Below are positions 10,545 through 21,616 of a stretch of 64,000 nt of DNA, piece by piece. Where the stretch lies: contig CANQPJ010000003.1 of the NCBI GenBank assembly GCA_947625755.1, positions 62,001 to 126,000 on the forward strand. The letters run 5' to 3'. Position 1 is the first letter of the stretch. Each line of letters begins with the position of its first letter. The notes under the pieces were generated by a model, which saw nothing but the letters and a program-made list of their open reading frames with translations, had not been told where the DNA came from and did not search any database. Position numbers and translations under genes: made by a program. Source of the DNA: an uncultured Lachnospiraceae bacterium (GTDB lineage Bacteria; Bacillota; Clostridia; Lachnospirales; Lachnospiraceae).

Positions 10545-10862
10545 CTATAAATCCTCTTCCTCTTCAATAATTTCATCATATTCGCCTTCTTCTACCAATT
10601 CGTCAAACGCCTGTGATGCAAGGAAAAATTCAGCCTCTGTTTCAATATTATCAAGTCCCGGTTCTCCATCCTCATCTTCATAATATCGATACAGGAATAC
10701 CTCTCCCTCTTCATTTTCAGGTCCTTCTGTAGGAAGTAATGCGATATAATCTTTTCCTTCCGCTTCAAATATACTGACAACGAGACAATCTACCTCACTG
10801 TCATCCTCTAACGTCAATGTTACAAATAAATCTTCATCCTCTTCGAACTGGTCTTTTCCCAT
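10545..10862 (-). CDS. DUF1292-type acidic protein (YrzB-like)
   Basis: Short acidic protein with LTLEDDSEVDCLVVSIFEAEGKDYIALLP...EGEVFLYRYYED. Confidence 0.85.
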   Translation of the reverse strand: MGKDQFEEDEDLFVTLTLEDDSEVDCLVVSIFEAEGKDYIALLPTEGPENEEGEVFLYRYYEDEDGEPGLDNIETEAEFFLASQAFDELVEEGEYDEIIEEEEDL

Positions 10863-11029
10863 AGTATCCCTCTTTCTGCACCTGCATGCTTTTTAATAAA
10901 TTTACTTTATCAAAAGTAGCATAAAATTGCAACATTCCATACTAATATTCTACTTTATTACATAAAACTATAAAAATTTATTTATTATAATGACAATTAC
11001 TTCAAAGAGTGCTATAATAAATATGTTTG

Positions 11030-11103
11030 CGGTGCGTGGCTCAGTTTGGTAGAGCGCTGCGTTCGGGACGCAGAGGTCGCAGGTTCGAATCCTGTCGCAC
11101 CGA
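11030..11103 (+). tRNA. tRNA-Pro (anticodon CGG)
   Basis: Cloverleaf by eye: acceptor CGGTGCG/CGCACCG, anticodon stem CTGCG-TTCGGGA-CGCAG, T-arm GCAGG-TTCGAAT-CCTGT; no encoded CCA. Confidence 0.95.
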
Positions 11104-12942
11104 TTATTTATTTGTTATCTCATTCAAAAACATGGACGGTTCTATTTTGCTTCCCAGACTTTCCGTCACTGCATAAATATCAAGAACACTTTTTGCTCTG
11201 GTCACTGCAACATAAAATACTCTCCGCTCCTCTTCATAATCCTTATTACGCACTGCTCTTGATGAAGGTATAATTCCCTGATTAACATCTACGATGAATA
11301 CTGCCTCGAATTCCAAGCCTTTTGCATGATGCATTGTCATAATATTTACGTTTTTTCCTTCATTTTCTTTTTTCTCTTCCTTTTTTTCTGATATACTTTC
11401 CAACCACTTTTCTAATGTGTCATATCGCTGGGAGTCATTTTTAATTTCCTCCATCTGCTTTTTCAACACGGACAATTTGACGCCTTTATTTTTGGCATAC
11501 TCCATTAAATAATTTTCATATCCGACTCCTTTTTCAATGTACATAATAGCTGCAAGAGGTTTCAGCTTTGCTATCATTGACAAGTCAAATTCCAGCTTTT
11601 CAATATTCTTTTTTATTTCTACACTATGGTCATATACCTTTTTTAGGTTATGAAAATCCATTTTATCATGGGCTATTACCTGTCTGCTGATATATCGTGG
11701 CGGTTTGTTCAGTATGTGAATAAATTCTTCGTTTTCTCTGAAATCTGTCTTTTCATAATTCAGGGAAGCTTTCACATAGTTGATAATATCCTTCGCAACC
11801 ATATTCTGATAAATTGCCTTTTTGTTTTGTCCGCCGCTGACCACAATTTCCCTCTCGCTTAAATATTTTTGTATCGTTGGAATCTGGGCGTTATTTCTTA
11901 CCAGTATTGCCATTTCATTAAAGCCCATCCCCTGGCTCTTTAATTTTTTAATCCTTTCTGCAAGATAGTCCAATTGGTCGGATTGATTTTTAAAAAGTTT
12001 TACATTCGGCTTACCTTTTTCCTCTAAACCAGACTGAATATTTTTTTGAAACCGGTTTTGATTATGACTGATAAGTGCTTCCGATAATGCTACAATTTCC
12101 GGCGCTGACCGATAATTAATATTTAAAATAATTTTTTCAGCCCGGGGAAAATCTTCTTCAAACCGAAACATAAACTTTGGAGACGAGCCTCGAAATCCAT
12201 AAATAGACTGGTCATCATCACCTACAACAAACAAATTATTTTCAGGCAGGGAAAGCATTCTGATAATTTGGTACTGGACATAATTTATATCCTGAAACTC
12301 ATCCACTAATATATATTGAAAATTTTTCTGCCATTGTTTGAGAATCTCCGGATTATCCACGAATAATTGAAAACATTTTAAAAGCATATCATCAAAGTCA
12401 ATCTTTCCTCCCACATCAAGCTCCTTCTCATATTCCCTGAAAATACACTGAAAATCCTCCCGATTCCTGCTTTTTGGCTCATATGCATGCATATTTATCA
12501 TATTACCTTTTACATTACTTATTTCTCCGGATATTGTCTGCAGAAAATCATTCATAGAACTGACATTGATTTTTTTGCGGATAACAATCTCCCGCAAAAT
12601 CTGATATTTCATATTTTCCGTTAAAATATCCTGCCCACTGTATTTTTTTGTATGTTTTAATATTTTGAAAAATATACTATGAAACGTACCACAGGAAACC
12701 GGACAGCCTACGCACAGCCGGTTTTCTTCCTGCATAATATGAAAAAATTTCTTTTGCATATGTATTGCAGCAGCTTTTGTAAATGTAACTACTAAAATTT
12801 TTTCAGGGGATACCCCACTCTTTATTAAATTTTTAACTCTATGGGTGATAATGGTGGTTTTACCGGAACCAGGTCCGGCAAGAACCATTGCCGGACCTGA
12901 TTTGTGACTGACTGCCTTGATTTGATTTTTATTAAAATGCAT
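11104..12942 (-). CDS. UvrD/PcrA-type superfamily 1 DNA helicase
   Basis: AGPGSGKTTIITHRV, VDEFQDINYVQY, VVGDDDQSIYGFRG, TMHHAKGLEFEAVFI, RRVFYVAVTRAK. Confidence 0.93.
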   Translation of the reverse strand: MHFNKNQIKAVSHKSGPAMVLAGPGSGKTTIITHRVKNLIKSGVSPEKILVVTFTKAAAIHMQKKFFHIMQEENRLCVGCPVSCGTFHSIFFKILKHTKKYSGQDILTENMKYQILREIVIRKKINVSSMNDFLQTISGEISNVKGNMINMHAYEPKSRNREDFQCIFREYEKELDVGGKIDFDDMLLKCFQLFVDNPEILKQWQKNFQYILVDEFQDINYVQYQIIRMLSLPENNLFVVGDDDQSIYGFRGSSPKFMFRFEEDFPRAEKIILNINYRSAPEIVALSEALISHNQNRFQKNIQSGLEEKGKPNVKLFKNQSDQLDYLAERIKKLKSQGMGFNEMAILVRNNAQIPTIQKYLSEREIVVSGGQNKKAIYQNMVAKDIINYVKASLNYEKTDFRENEEFIHILNKPPRYISRQVIAHDKMDFHNLKKVYDHSVEIKKNIEKLEFDLSMIAKLKPLAAIMYIEKGVGYENYLMEYAKNKGVKLSVLKKQMEEIKNDSQRYDTLEKWLESISEKKEEKKENEGKNVNIMTMHHAKGLEFEAVFIVDVNQGIIPSSRAVRNKDYEEERRVFYVAVTRAKSVLDIYAVTESLGSKIEPSMFLNEITNK

Positions 12943-13059
12943 AATACAACCTTTCCGGTTGTGCTCTCTCCAAAGAATAGTTTATCACATATTGTTTATG
13001 TTGTAAACCTATTGGTTCTTATCCCGTGTCAGATCGATTGGACTTTTCTTATGATATTG

Positions 13060-14517
13060 CTATGAAAGCAATAACTGGATTCCTTTTTTCACACGTGAAA
13101 TACTCTCTTCTTTTCCGATTACTGCCATGATTTCAAATGCGCCTGCCGGTGTCATCTGTTTTCCTGATACCGCTGTACGCAGCGGCCATAACGCCTGTCC
13201 GTTCTTGCACTCTTTCTTTGCAATGTATTCAAACACAACATCATGTAATCCCTCCACGGAATAATCATCTGTTTCTTCTAAAACCGGAAGCAGTTCCTGA
13301 AGTACCTCTAAAGAATTTTCACTGTTGGTTTTCATTTTCTTGTGAGTGTACATCTGTGGATTATATTCCGGAAGCTCCTCAAAGAAATCTATCATCTCGC
13401 AAATATCAGGAAAGATTTCAATACGTGTCTTTACCATATCCATAATCGGATTCAAATCCAAATCTTTCGTGATAACCTGTTTTACATATGGCAATGCCAT
13501 CTCATAAAATTTTTCATTATCCATGGCTTTTATATACTCGCCATTCATCCACTTTAATTTCTGAATATCAAATACAGACGGGCTTTTATTTACCTTGTGA
13601 TAATCAAAGTTTTTAATTAACTCATCAAGGGAAAATATTTCCTGATTATTTTCCGGACTCCATCCGAGAAGTGCAATGTAGTTCACAATTGCCTCCGGCA
13701 GAAATCCCTGCTCTACCAAATCTTCATAAGAAGAATGACCGGAGCGTTTACTTAATTTTTTATGATTTTCATCTGTAATTAATGGAAGATGCACATACTT
13801 TGGCGCCTCCCAGCCAAAAGCATCATAAAGTCTCTGATATTTAGGAGATGATGAAATATACTCATTTCCTCTTACTACATGGGTAATTTCCTGTAAATGG
13901 TCATCAATAACGTTTGCAAAATTATATGTAGGATAACCATCTGATTTAATTAAAATCATATCATCCAGCTCACTGTTTTCAACTGTAATTTCTCCATACA
14001 ATTCATCAATAAAAGTAGTCGTTCCCTCTGTCGGCATATTCATACGGATAACATAAGGTTTTCCTGCTTCTAAATTTGCCTGTATTTCTTCTTTAGAAAG
14101 ATTCAGGCAGTGTTTGTCATACATAGTAATTTCTTTTCCATCTTCACCTACGGAGGTCTTTAAGGTGGCTAGTCTTTCCTTGTCGCAGAAACAGTAATAT
14201 GCATGTCCTGTCTCAATCAATTTTTTCGCATACTCCAGATACAGCCCTGATGCCTGACGCTCACTTTGAATATAAGGTCCATACCCTTTATCTATGTCCG
14301 GTCCCTCATCATGCTTTAATCCGGCAGCTTCCAAAGTTCTATAAATAGTATCTACGGCTCCCTCTACATAACGTTCCCTGTCAGTATCTTCTATTCTTAA
14401 AATAAAATCTCCACCCGCATGTTTGGCAATTAAAAACTCATAAAGCGCTGTTCTTAAATTTCCTACATGCATTTTTCCTGTCGGACTGGGTGCAAATCTT
14501 GTTCTTACTTTTGACAT
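13060..14517 (-). CDS. gltX: Glutamyl-tRNA synthetase
   Basis: [32 protein letters not shown]; start placed at the MSKV Met inside ORF 13060..14541. Confidence 0.95.
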   Translation of the reverse strand: MSKVRTRFAPSPTGKMHVGNLRTALYEFLIAKHAGGDFILRIEDTDRERYVEGAVDTIYRTLEAAGLKHDEGPDIDKGYGPYIQSERQASGLYLEYAKKLIETGHAYYCFCDKERLATLKTSVGEDGKEITMYDKHCLNLSKEEIQANLEAGKPYVIRMNMPTEGTTTFIDELYGEITVENSELDDMILIKSDGYPTYNFANVIDDHLQEITHVVRGNEYISSSPKYQRLYDAFGWEAPKYVHLPLITDENHKKLSKRSGHSSYEDLVEQGFLPEAIVNYIALLGWSPENNQEIFSLDELIKNFDYHKVNKSPSVFDIQKLKWMNGEYIKAMDNEKFYEMALPYVKQVITKDLDLNPIMDMVKTRIEIFPDICEMIDFFEELPEYNPQMYTHKKMKTNSENSLEVLQELLPVLEETDDYSVEGLHDVVFEYIAKKECKNGQALWPLRTAVSGKQMTPAGAFEIMAVIGKEESISRVKKGIQLLLS

Positions 14518-14617
14518 TTTATTATTCCTCCTGTAATTCATGGCAAAAAACCGTTTATATTATAATTCTTTTTTGAGGTCTTCGCAAGATAAGAATTACC
14601 ATAGCTTATCTCATAGA

Positions 14618-14656
14618 AAAAAGATGATTTCAGCCTTTTGCAAAATCATCTTTTTT
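14618..14656. terminator. Rho-independent terminator
   Basis: AAAAAAGATGATTT...AAATCATCTTTTTT inverted repeat flanked by A/T runs. Confidence 0.75.
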
Positions 14657-14671
14657 ATTATATACAACATT

Positions 14672-15247
14672 CTATTTTAAATTATTTAAATATTGCTTTG
14701 CATCTTCTATTGATTTTTTAAATGAATCGTCTGTGGAATTATCAAACAGAAATATATTCTTAATTCCATCCGGTACTGTGAAATTCTGTTTACTGATATA
14801 TTCATCCCAGTTTTGAAGCTTCCATGTATCTCTGTCAGAATTACGACGTATCATTCTCTGTCTGCACACTTCCTTATCACACTGAACCCATACCACTACT
14901 AATTCAGCGCCCTTCTTCTGAAGCAGCTCCTGCCTGAGATTTTCCATATAACCCGGAGTCCTGACCTCTCTTGTATATGGTGCATTGATGAATACTGTAT
15001 CATTGTATTCTAAAGCTTCCATGGCAAGCTGCATTACACATTCATATTCCGGATTTCTAATCTCTGCTTCGAAGAAATCAGAACTTCTGTTATACTCTTC
15101 CCCTGCCACTGAAAAAATCTTTTTTGATAATATGATCAAGGTATCCTTATCTAAATAAACACAATTCGGCATGGCTTTCGCCAACTTTCTTGTAACAAAT
15201 GTTTTTCCACATGCCGGTGGTGATGTTACTAAAATTAATTTCTTCAT
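14672..15247 (-). CDS. P-loop kinase / AAA-type ATP-binding protein
   Basis: LILVTSPPACGKTFVTRKLAKAMP Walker A; WVQCDKEVCRQRMIRRNSDRDTWKL. Confidence 0.75.
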   Translation of the reverse strand: MKKLILVTSPPACGKTFVTRKLAKAMPNCVYLDKDTLIILSKKIFSVAGEEYNRSSDFFEAEIRNPEYECVMQLAMEALEYNDTVFINAPYTREVRTPGYMENLRQELLQKKGAELVVVWVQCDKEVCRQRMIRRNSDRDTWKLQNWDEYISKQNFTVPDGIKNIFLFDNSTDDSFKKSIEDAKQYLNNLK

Positions 15248-15684
15248 AATACACCTCATTTATATACAATTCATTTCCATTAAAACCCAATTTCTGTATA
15301 TAATACCACTTTATAGTATTTTTAGTCAACTAAATTAAAAGAATTATTTGTATTTAGGTATGCAGAAGATAAGTCATAACAGTATCCGAAAGCTTATACA
15401 ACAGGAATGGCGTTTCAGACTATTCCGAAACGCCATAAAATTGAAAGGGTTTAGATTATTATGTTACCAAAAATCTAATACTCTTATAGTGTAAAAATTA
15501 AAAATGTTTTTTGCAATAAGTCAAAAATACAATGCATATTTTTGTTAGTTTTGCACACTTGACCGTTATAAATTTAAACTTTTTAAATGAATAACAAGTA
15601 CTTTTGCACAATTTTGCCCTCATTCTGCTTTTTTTTAAATTTTTAATTTTTCAAGAAAGCGTTAAAAACATTTTTATATGTTTT

Positions 15685-16101
15685 TTAACTGTAGAACTGA
15701 TTATTTTCGGAATCTCTTTCTCCTGCCAGTTTTATGTTTTCATCATTCATTTTTACCTTTGGAATAATGATTGGCGGTAAACCTGCATTAACCAGTATCG
15801 TAGTCGCCAGCGCCCTTACATGAGGGTAAATCTCATCATATGCTTTTTTATGAATTTCTTTCTTATCCATACCCTCATCACAATCCAAAAATGCTGTGGC
15901 GCTTAATTTGAAATTAAAATCCATCGGTGCGTTCTTGTCCATCATATCTATTGTAAGGGTAGCTGCGCAATGCAGATTATCATTCGTGTATTTTACATTA
16001 AATGAAGCTCTTTGACTGATGTCTAATTTTACCTGTCCTTCCAGCTGATTCGTCAAATCAATCTCTTCAACCTTGATACCCTTAAAAATCAATTCTCCCA
16101 T
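15685..16101 (-). CDS. SecB-like (preprotein chaperone fold) small protein, tentative
   Basis: 138 aa; IKVEEIDLTN..., FNVKY, YDEIYPHVRALATTILVNAGLPPIIIPK resembles the conserved C-terminal part of SecB-like proteins. Confidence 0.5.
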   Translation of the reverse strand: MGELIFKGIKVEEIDLTNQLEGQVKLDISQRASFNVKYTNDNLHCAATLTIDMMDKNAPMDFNFKLSATAFLDCDEGMDKKEIHKKAYDEIYPHVRALATTILVNAGLPPIIIPKVKMNDENIKLAGERDSENNQFYS

Positions 16102-16114
16102 AACGCACCTCTTT

Positions 16115-19100
16115 TTATTTTTTTATTCTGACTTTTTTTACTTTACTCCATGGACCATAGTAAATGTTTTTGCCCACAATCCTGTATGCTCTTACCTGAA
16201 TATAGTATTTCTTCCGCTTGAGCTTTTTCATCACGTATGAAGTCTTTTTCTTTTTGATTTTCTTAATTCCGGCTTTTTTTAATTTCTTTTTCGTCACCGC
16301 GTAACGGACATGATAACCACTGGCACCGGCTATTTTCTTCCATGAAAGTTTTACTTTCCTTTTTTTCTTATTTACAGCCTTTCTTATTTTTACTTTTTTA
16401 ACTTTGATTTTTTTTGTCGTTGTAGGAATTGGTCTGTTTGGATTGTCAACCGCTTCAATCACCTTTACAACTGTTCCCTGGCAATTATTTCCAATTCCTG
16501 TAATTGTTATTGTAATTTTACCTGTGGCATCTGTTACTGCCGTATATTTATAATCTACGTTATTTATCAATGTTCTTCCATTATCCGGAATGTTGACTGT
16601 AACCACTAACTGTTTATTCGCATTAAAGCTGGTTTTAACCGTTACAGTTGACATAGACCTTTTAATGATTTTGAAATTTTTTACGATTGTACCGGTATAA
16701 TTGCCTACACCTCTAATGGTCATCGTTGCTGTTCCCGGATAATAATTATCAGCATAATCAATCTCATAATCTTTGATTGAAGAGAGGCTGTATTGTCCCT
16801 GCTTCATTTTAATTGGAGGTTGAATCATCATATCAATATATTCATACTGTGACTTCACATTGGAAAAATCTTTTGTAATGGTATCCGATGTAATATCAGC
16901 CTGTATGATTTCAAATGTATCACGAAGTTCTCCTTCATACAGCCCGGCTCCTGTGGCAACAACAGTGGCAGTTCCCACATTCTCGTTATCTATATAGGAT
17001 AGTGTGTAATCAACATCCTGTTTCAGCTGTGTTTCTCCACGGCTGACCACAACCGGCACTGTCTGTTTCTGTGCATTGTATACACGCTGATTCTCACCAA
17101 CTTCAAGCGTGTAATCTGTCAGCTTCTTACCGTCAATATGAACTTCACTCGTTACTCCTTTCGAAGTCTGATTACCATGCTTTGCAGCAACCCTGAAGGT
17201 GTGATTTCCGGCAGGCATCTCACTAAATTCGTATTCACCCGGCTGCTGATTTTCTGCCAGCAGTGTATCATCTATATAGATGTCATAAGTCTGCTCTCTG
17301 CCTTTTGGCAGGGAAGGCGCCTTAAAGGACAACATTACTTTATTTATATCCGTACACTGCACCGTCAAATTCTTCACTTCAAGCGGCGGAACATCATCCA
17401 AATTGAAATCCTTTATGAGAGTACCGCCATACTCGCCTATGCAGGTAATTATAATCCGGTAAACATCGCCTTCCTGAATAATTTCGTACATATAATCGGA
17501 ATTTTCTATTAATGTTTTATTATTGTAGATTACCTTGATAACAGGCTCGCCATTATCGTTAAATTCGACACTTACATTTGCACCGGAAATATCTGTTTTC
17601 TTTATTACTGCTATTTCATATATCTGGAATCCATAAGTGGCATGCCCATGCATATTTACCTTGAGATAACGAATCATATCCGGCTCTGCATCCGTAATAT
17701 CTGTGGCTGCATAACCATTTGAATCTGCATTTTTTTGCAGAATATCCCATGAAATACACTTTGTCCTTCCAATTTCGTAAAATCCATCATCCGGATTCTC
17801 TTCATCAAAGGTTTTTGACACTTCAATGCTATAATTATTACAAAAAGTATTGTCAGACTTAAAGTTAACCAATACTCTTCCGACAAGTGAAGCATCTACT
17901 TCCTCACCTAAATCAATTACCACCCAGTCTGATGTCCTATGGCTGTCCCAATCAGATGACCAGTAACTTTCTTTCTTTCCATCCGTCAGTACCGTGGTAT
18001 TTTCGCCCTCTCCTTTATGGGTGGAGGAAACATAAACCTGCTTGTTTAATGCCAGATTTTTCTCGGCAGATGCAACATTAGAGGTCTGGTCTGCTATCTC
18101 CGGATACGCAACCGGCTCTATTCCAATCACTCCGAATTCCTTAATCTGGTATCCATATCCCGTGTTTCCGTTTGTAAAATGTAATTTTACATATCTGAAT
18201 TTTTCTAAAGTAATATCCGATAAATCCACATCAAAATGTTCCTGATCAACATCTATGTCACTATACTTTCCGATGGTCTCATAATACTCGCCATCCAAAG
18301 ATACGGATGCCTCCCAATCGGTAACATTTGTAGATGCATTTTGATTATATAGTAATAAGTAATTGATATTGCTTACTTTTTGAATTTTTGTTTTTCCTAA
18401 ATCAATAATAAACGTCTGGTCCTTTGCGCTGTCATTTCTCTCTGTATTGACAAAATCACCGGAAACTTTTCCATCTGTTAAAGCGCCCTCTTTGTTCTGA
18501 TTACCCACTGAACTTTGTGTGTAATCAGCTGCATAAACCATATTATAATCCGTATTCAGATATTCCGACTCATCTACCGGTGCGCCGCCCTCAAGAGTAC
18601 TTGCACTTTCGGCTTTATTTGGCGTAGCATTTCTTTGGTATCCGATTGCTGCTAATTCTCTTATCTGATACCCATAATCTTTGACGCCGTCCATCATATT
18701 CAGTCTTATATATTGATACTGCTCTAACTGAATATTCTGCGTATCGACTTTCAACTCATGATTTTTATATGAATTGTCCGGTGAAGATGTGTAAACCGTT
18801 TCAAAGCTTTCACCATCTAATGACAGCTGAATATTAAAGTTCTTACAACATGTAATATCACTTACAAAATAAAGCATAAAACTTTTTAAATTACTTACAT
18901 CCTGCACCCCATCTAATGTGATTGTGACTCTCTGATCTGCTTTTGCACCCCATTTGGTATTGCAGTATGCACCTGTAGAAGAGCCATCTGTCAGGGCTGT
19001 GTCTGTATTTTCTGTTCCTTTACTGCTGTATGTATAGGCAGCGCCTTTTAACAGATTAAAATCAGACTTTAATAACTGTATTTCTGTCAAATCTTCTGCA

Positions 19101-20698
19101 TCCAGATATTGGTCTCCGGTTATAGCAGTTGTCGACTCTTTGTAATTTTCATTTTTTACCGGCTCGTACTGTGAAGCATTTCCGGTCGGAACGATATATG
19201 TGGCATATGCAGTATACTGCTCATTCGCAAAATCAATGTTATTGTAAACTGTACAATCATCATATGTAGTAACCGTTGCGCCTTCTGATGCATAACCGTT
19301 TAAACTGGTTCGGTGCGAATCCTCTTCGGCAATATATCTTGGCTCTGTCACGCTGGATAGATGAATCATTGTTCCGCCATTTCCGTTTGCCAAACGACCA
19401 AAGTTAATATTCCTGTTGATACCCTGCATGGAATACTGCCAATGGGAATGCCCGGAAACTAAAGTAGCATTCTTATATTGTGTTAATAATTCCTGAAGAT
19501 TCTTTCCGCTGGAGGTTGTAACTACATCCTTGAAATCAAGGTCATAAGAATATCCGCCGGCATTTTTCAAATCACCGGTACAGTTATTGGCATCTACGCT
19601 GTCGTTATTTAATGTATTTACACAGAGATAATAATGCTGGTATAAAAATACATTTTTATCTTTGTATGTTTCTAATTGTTTTTCTAACCAGTCCATCTGA
19701 CCTGTTGTCACCAGTTTGTCCGTATCATATGTCTCACCGGTTTTTGCAATATCATTGAAAAAGATAAAAATATTGCCACCTGCTTCTGTCACAAAATCAA
19801 GTCCCGGAACCGTGGTATCAATAGCCTCGCCATCCTCTGACTCTTTGTAAACTGTGTCAATCGGATTCTCCAATGCATCATTTGCCAGAATCGGATAGCC
19901 ATTGAGCCTGTTGGTGACTGTTCCATCCTCACTTACGGTAAAATATGTACTCGTGATAGAATTATACCATCTTGTAATGGAAGTATCTAAAAGTTCTTTA
20001 TGAGAAGTAGACAATGTAGTTCTTGAGTCATGATTTCCAATTGCCGTAAGCACGGTCATATCCGGATGTTTTGCAAGCGCTTCATTATATCTGTCCAGCG
20101 CCAGCTGTTCGCCTGCCTGTGTGAGGTCTCCGGACATAGCAACAAACTTAATTCCCTCGTTGTCCAAAAATTCCATAGCTTTGTCCATCGCCGGAACTGC
20201 ATCATCTTCCGCTACAGAAGAATATCTTGTAAAATGCGGATCTGAAATAGAACCAAATGTATAGGAACTGCCACTGTTTTTAAACTGTTTCTCTTCCGGG
20301 ATGCTGTACTGATATACCCGCTGGTTCTGTTTGTATACGACAACGGTTTCTGCCCCTTCAGGAATTGCCGTATAATCATTTATAATATTAAATGAACCGG
20401 CTCCGTTCTGTACGACAACTCTGGCTAAATAGGAATATTCATAATTTCCTTTCTTTAATTTATTTCCATTCTCGTCTCCCCAAAATACTTTATAAACACC
20501 ATCCTGATTTGCATTAATATAAATCGTACCATCGGCATAACCCGGCGTACTGTATGCAAAATCATATTGGAATGATGTTACGGTAACTTCATCTGCCTGA
20601 ACAACATTCTGAAAATCTTCCGGTCCGAACGAAAGTAAACTAAAGATCATAACCAGACTCAGAACAATGCTGAATACATTTTTTAATTTGTTTCTCAT
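16115..20698 (-). CDS. Large secreted metallophosphoesterase with discoidin (F5/8C)-like modules and Lys-rich C-terminal Fn3-like domain
   Basis: Signal peptide; calcineurin-type motifs (SDPHFTRY, AMSGDLTQAGE, AIGNHDSR, SGHSHWQYS); repeated F5/8C-like units (ALTDGSSTGAYCNTKWG..., ALTDGKVSGDFVNTERN..., VLTDGKKESYWSSDWDSHRTSDWVVIDLGEEVDASLVGRV). Confidence 0.88.
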   Translation of the reverse strand: MRNKLKNVFSIVLSLVMIFSLLSFGPEDFQNVVQADEVTVTSFQYDFAYSTPGYADGTIYINANQDGVYKVFWGDENGNKLKKGNYEYSYLARVVVQNGAGSFNIINDYTAIPEGAETVVVYKQNQRVYQYSIPEEKQFKNSGSSYTFGSISDPHFTRYSSVAEDDAVPAMDKAMEFLDNEGIKFVAMSGDLTQAGEQLALDRYNEALAKHPDMTVLTAIGNHDSRTTLSTSHKELLDTSITRWYNSITSTYFTVSEDGTVTNRLNGYPILANDALENPIDTVYKESEDGEAIDTTVPGLDFVTEAGGNIFIFFNDIAKTGETYDTDKLVTTGQMDWLEKQLETYKDKNVFLYQHYYLCVNTLNNDSVDANNCTGDLKNAGGYSYDLDFKDVVTTSSGKNLQELLTQYKNATLVSGHSHWQYSMQGINRNINFGRLANGNGGTMIHLSSVTEPRYIAEEDSHRTSLNGYASEGATVTTYDDCTVYNNIDFANEQYTAYATYIVPTGNASQYEPVKNENYKESTTAITGDQYLDAEDLTEIQLLKSDFNLLKGAAYTYSSKGTENTDTALTDGSSTGAYCNTKWGAKADQRVTITLDGVQDVSNLKSFMLYFVSDITCCKNFNIQLSLDGESFETVYTSSPDNSYKNHELKVDTQNIQLEQYQYIRLNMMDGVKDYGYQIRELAAIGYQRNATPNKAESASTLEGGAPVDESEYLNTDYNMVYAADYTQSSVGNQNKEGALTDGKVSGDFVNTERNDSAKDQTFIIDLGKTKIQKVSNINYLLLYNQNASTNVTDWEASVSLDGEYYETIGKYSDIDVDQEHFDVDLSDITLEKFRYVKLHFTNGNTGYGYQIKEFGVIGIEPVAYPEIADQTSNVASAEKNLALNKQVYVSSTHKGEGENTTVLTDGKKESYWSSDWDSHRTSDWVVIDLGEEVDASLVGRVLVNFKSDNTFCNNYSIEVSKTFDEENPDDGFYEIGRTKCISWDILQKNADSNGYAATDITDAEPDMIRYLKVNMHGHATYGFQIYEIAVIKKTDISGANVSVEFNDNGEPVIKVIYNNKTLIENSDYMYEIIQEGDVYRIIITCIGEYGGTLIKDFNLDDVPPLEVKNLTVQCTDINKVMLSFKAPSLPKGREQTYDIYIDDTLLAENQQPGEYEFSEMPAGNHTFRVAAKHGNQTSKGVTSEVHIDGKKLTDYTLEVGENQRVYNAQKQTVPVVVSRGETQLKQDVDYTLSYIDNENVGTATVVATGAGLYEGELRDTFEIIQADITSDTITKDFSNVKSQYEYIDMMIQPPIKMKQGQYSLSSIKDYEIDYADNYYPGTATMTIRGVGNYTGTIVKNFKIIKRSMSTVTVKTSFNANKQLVVTVNIPDNGRTLINNVDYKYTAVTDATGKITITITGIGNNCQGTVVKVIEAVDNPNRPIPTTTKKIKVKKVKIRKAVNKKKRKVKLSWKKIAGASGYHVRYAVTKKKLKKAGIKKIKKKKTSYVMKKLKRKKYYIQVRAYRIVGKNIYYGPWSKVKKVRIKK

Positions 20699-20849
20699 AA
20701 AATCCTCCTAAAAAAAAATTTTCCCTCTCAAATCCTGTCTATAATACTATAATTTTATCATAATCACTTTCCAGTCACAATATTATTGAAAAAAGAAATC
20801 ATTTTTATTATTGCCAGAATATGGCTTCAATCATTCATAAAAAATAAAA

Positions 20850-20877
20850 GGAACTCCCTGTATTTTTAAGGAGTTCC
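20850..20877. terminator. Rho-independent terminator hairpin
   Basis: GGAACTCC...GGAGTTCC between 20698 and 20915 genes. Confidence 0.65.
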
Positions 20878-20914
20878 CTGTTTTGAAACATTTTTATTCT
20901 ATGATTTTCCTGTA

Positions 20915-21511
20915 CTAATTATTTTTTGCATCCACATATTCTACAATAACATCTGCTACTGCTTCTAACGGTATGTTACTGGTGCTGATACATAAATCAT
21001 ACCCTCTGGAATCTCCCCATTTATTCTCACAGTAAAAATTATGATAAGTCTTTCTGAGTTTATCTATCTTTTTCATCTTTGCTAACGCTTTCTTTTCGTC
21101 AATGCCTTCACGCTCCATGACACGTTTTTTCTTGCTGTCTCTGTCAGCCGTAATGAATACACGGGTTAAATTTGGATTATCTGCCAGAATTTCATCCGCA
21201 CATCTTCCCACAACGACAAATGATTCTTTCTCTTCATTTGCCTTTTTTCTCAAAAAAGAAAACTGTTTTACTGCCACATCCTGTTCGATGGATACAGCAG
21301 AGCCTGCTATTGGTATAGGCATAAAAGATATATTTGCCGGTTTTTCATCATACTTCTCCAAAACTTCCGGGCTATAAGAACCATCCTTTGCTATTTCACT
21401 TAATAATTCCTTATGATAAAGAGGAATATTATAATGTTGCGCTAATTTTTGCGCAATAACATGCCCTCCACTTCCAAATTCTCTTCCTAATGCAATAATT
21501 ACCTGTTTCAT
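20915..21511 (-). CDS. Cytidylate kinase-like family protein
   Basis: IIALGREFGSGGHVIAQKLAQHYNIPLYHKELL; VVVGRCADEIL. Confidence 0.88.
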   Translation of the reverse strand: MKQVIIALGREFGSGGHVIAQKLAQHYNIPLYHKELLSEIAKDGSYSPEVLEKYDEKPANISFMPIPIAGSAVSIEQDVAVKQFSFLRKKANEEKESFVVVGRCADEILADNPNLTRVFITADRDSKKKRVMEREGIDEKKALAKMKKIDKLRKTYHNFYCENKWGDSRGYDLCISTSNIPLEAVADVIVEYVDAKNN

Positions 21512-21616
21512 ATCCGATTCCTCCTATTCCTACCCCAAATTATATCACATAGTCAGACAAAAAACAAAGGTTGCAAAGATTATATTTTATCCTCCACAAC
21601 CTTTTATTTCCAACTG

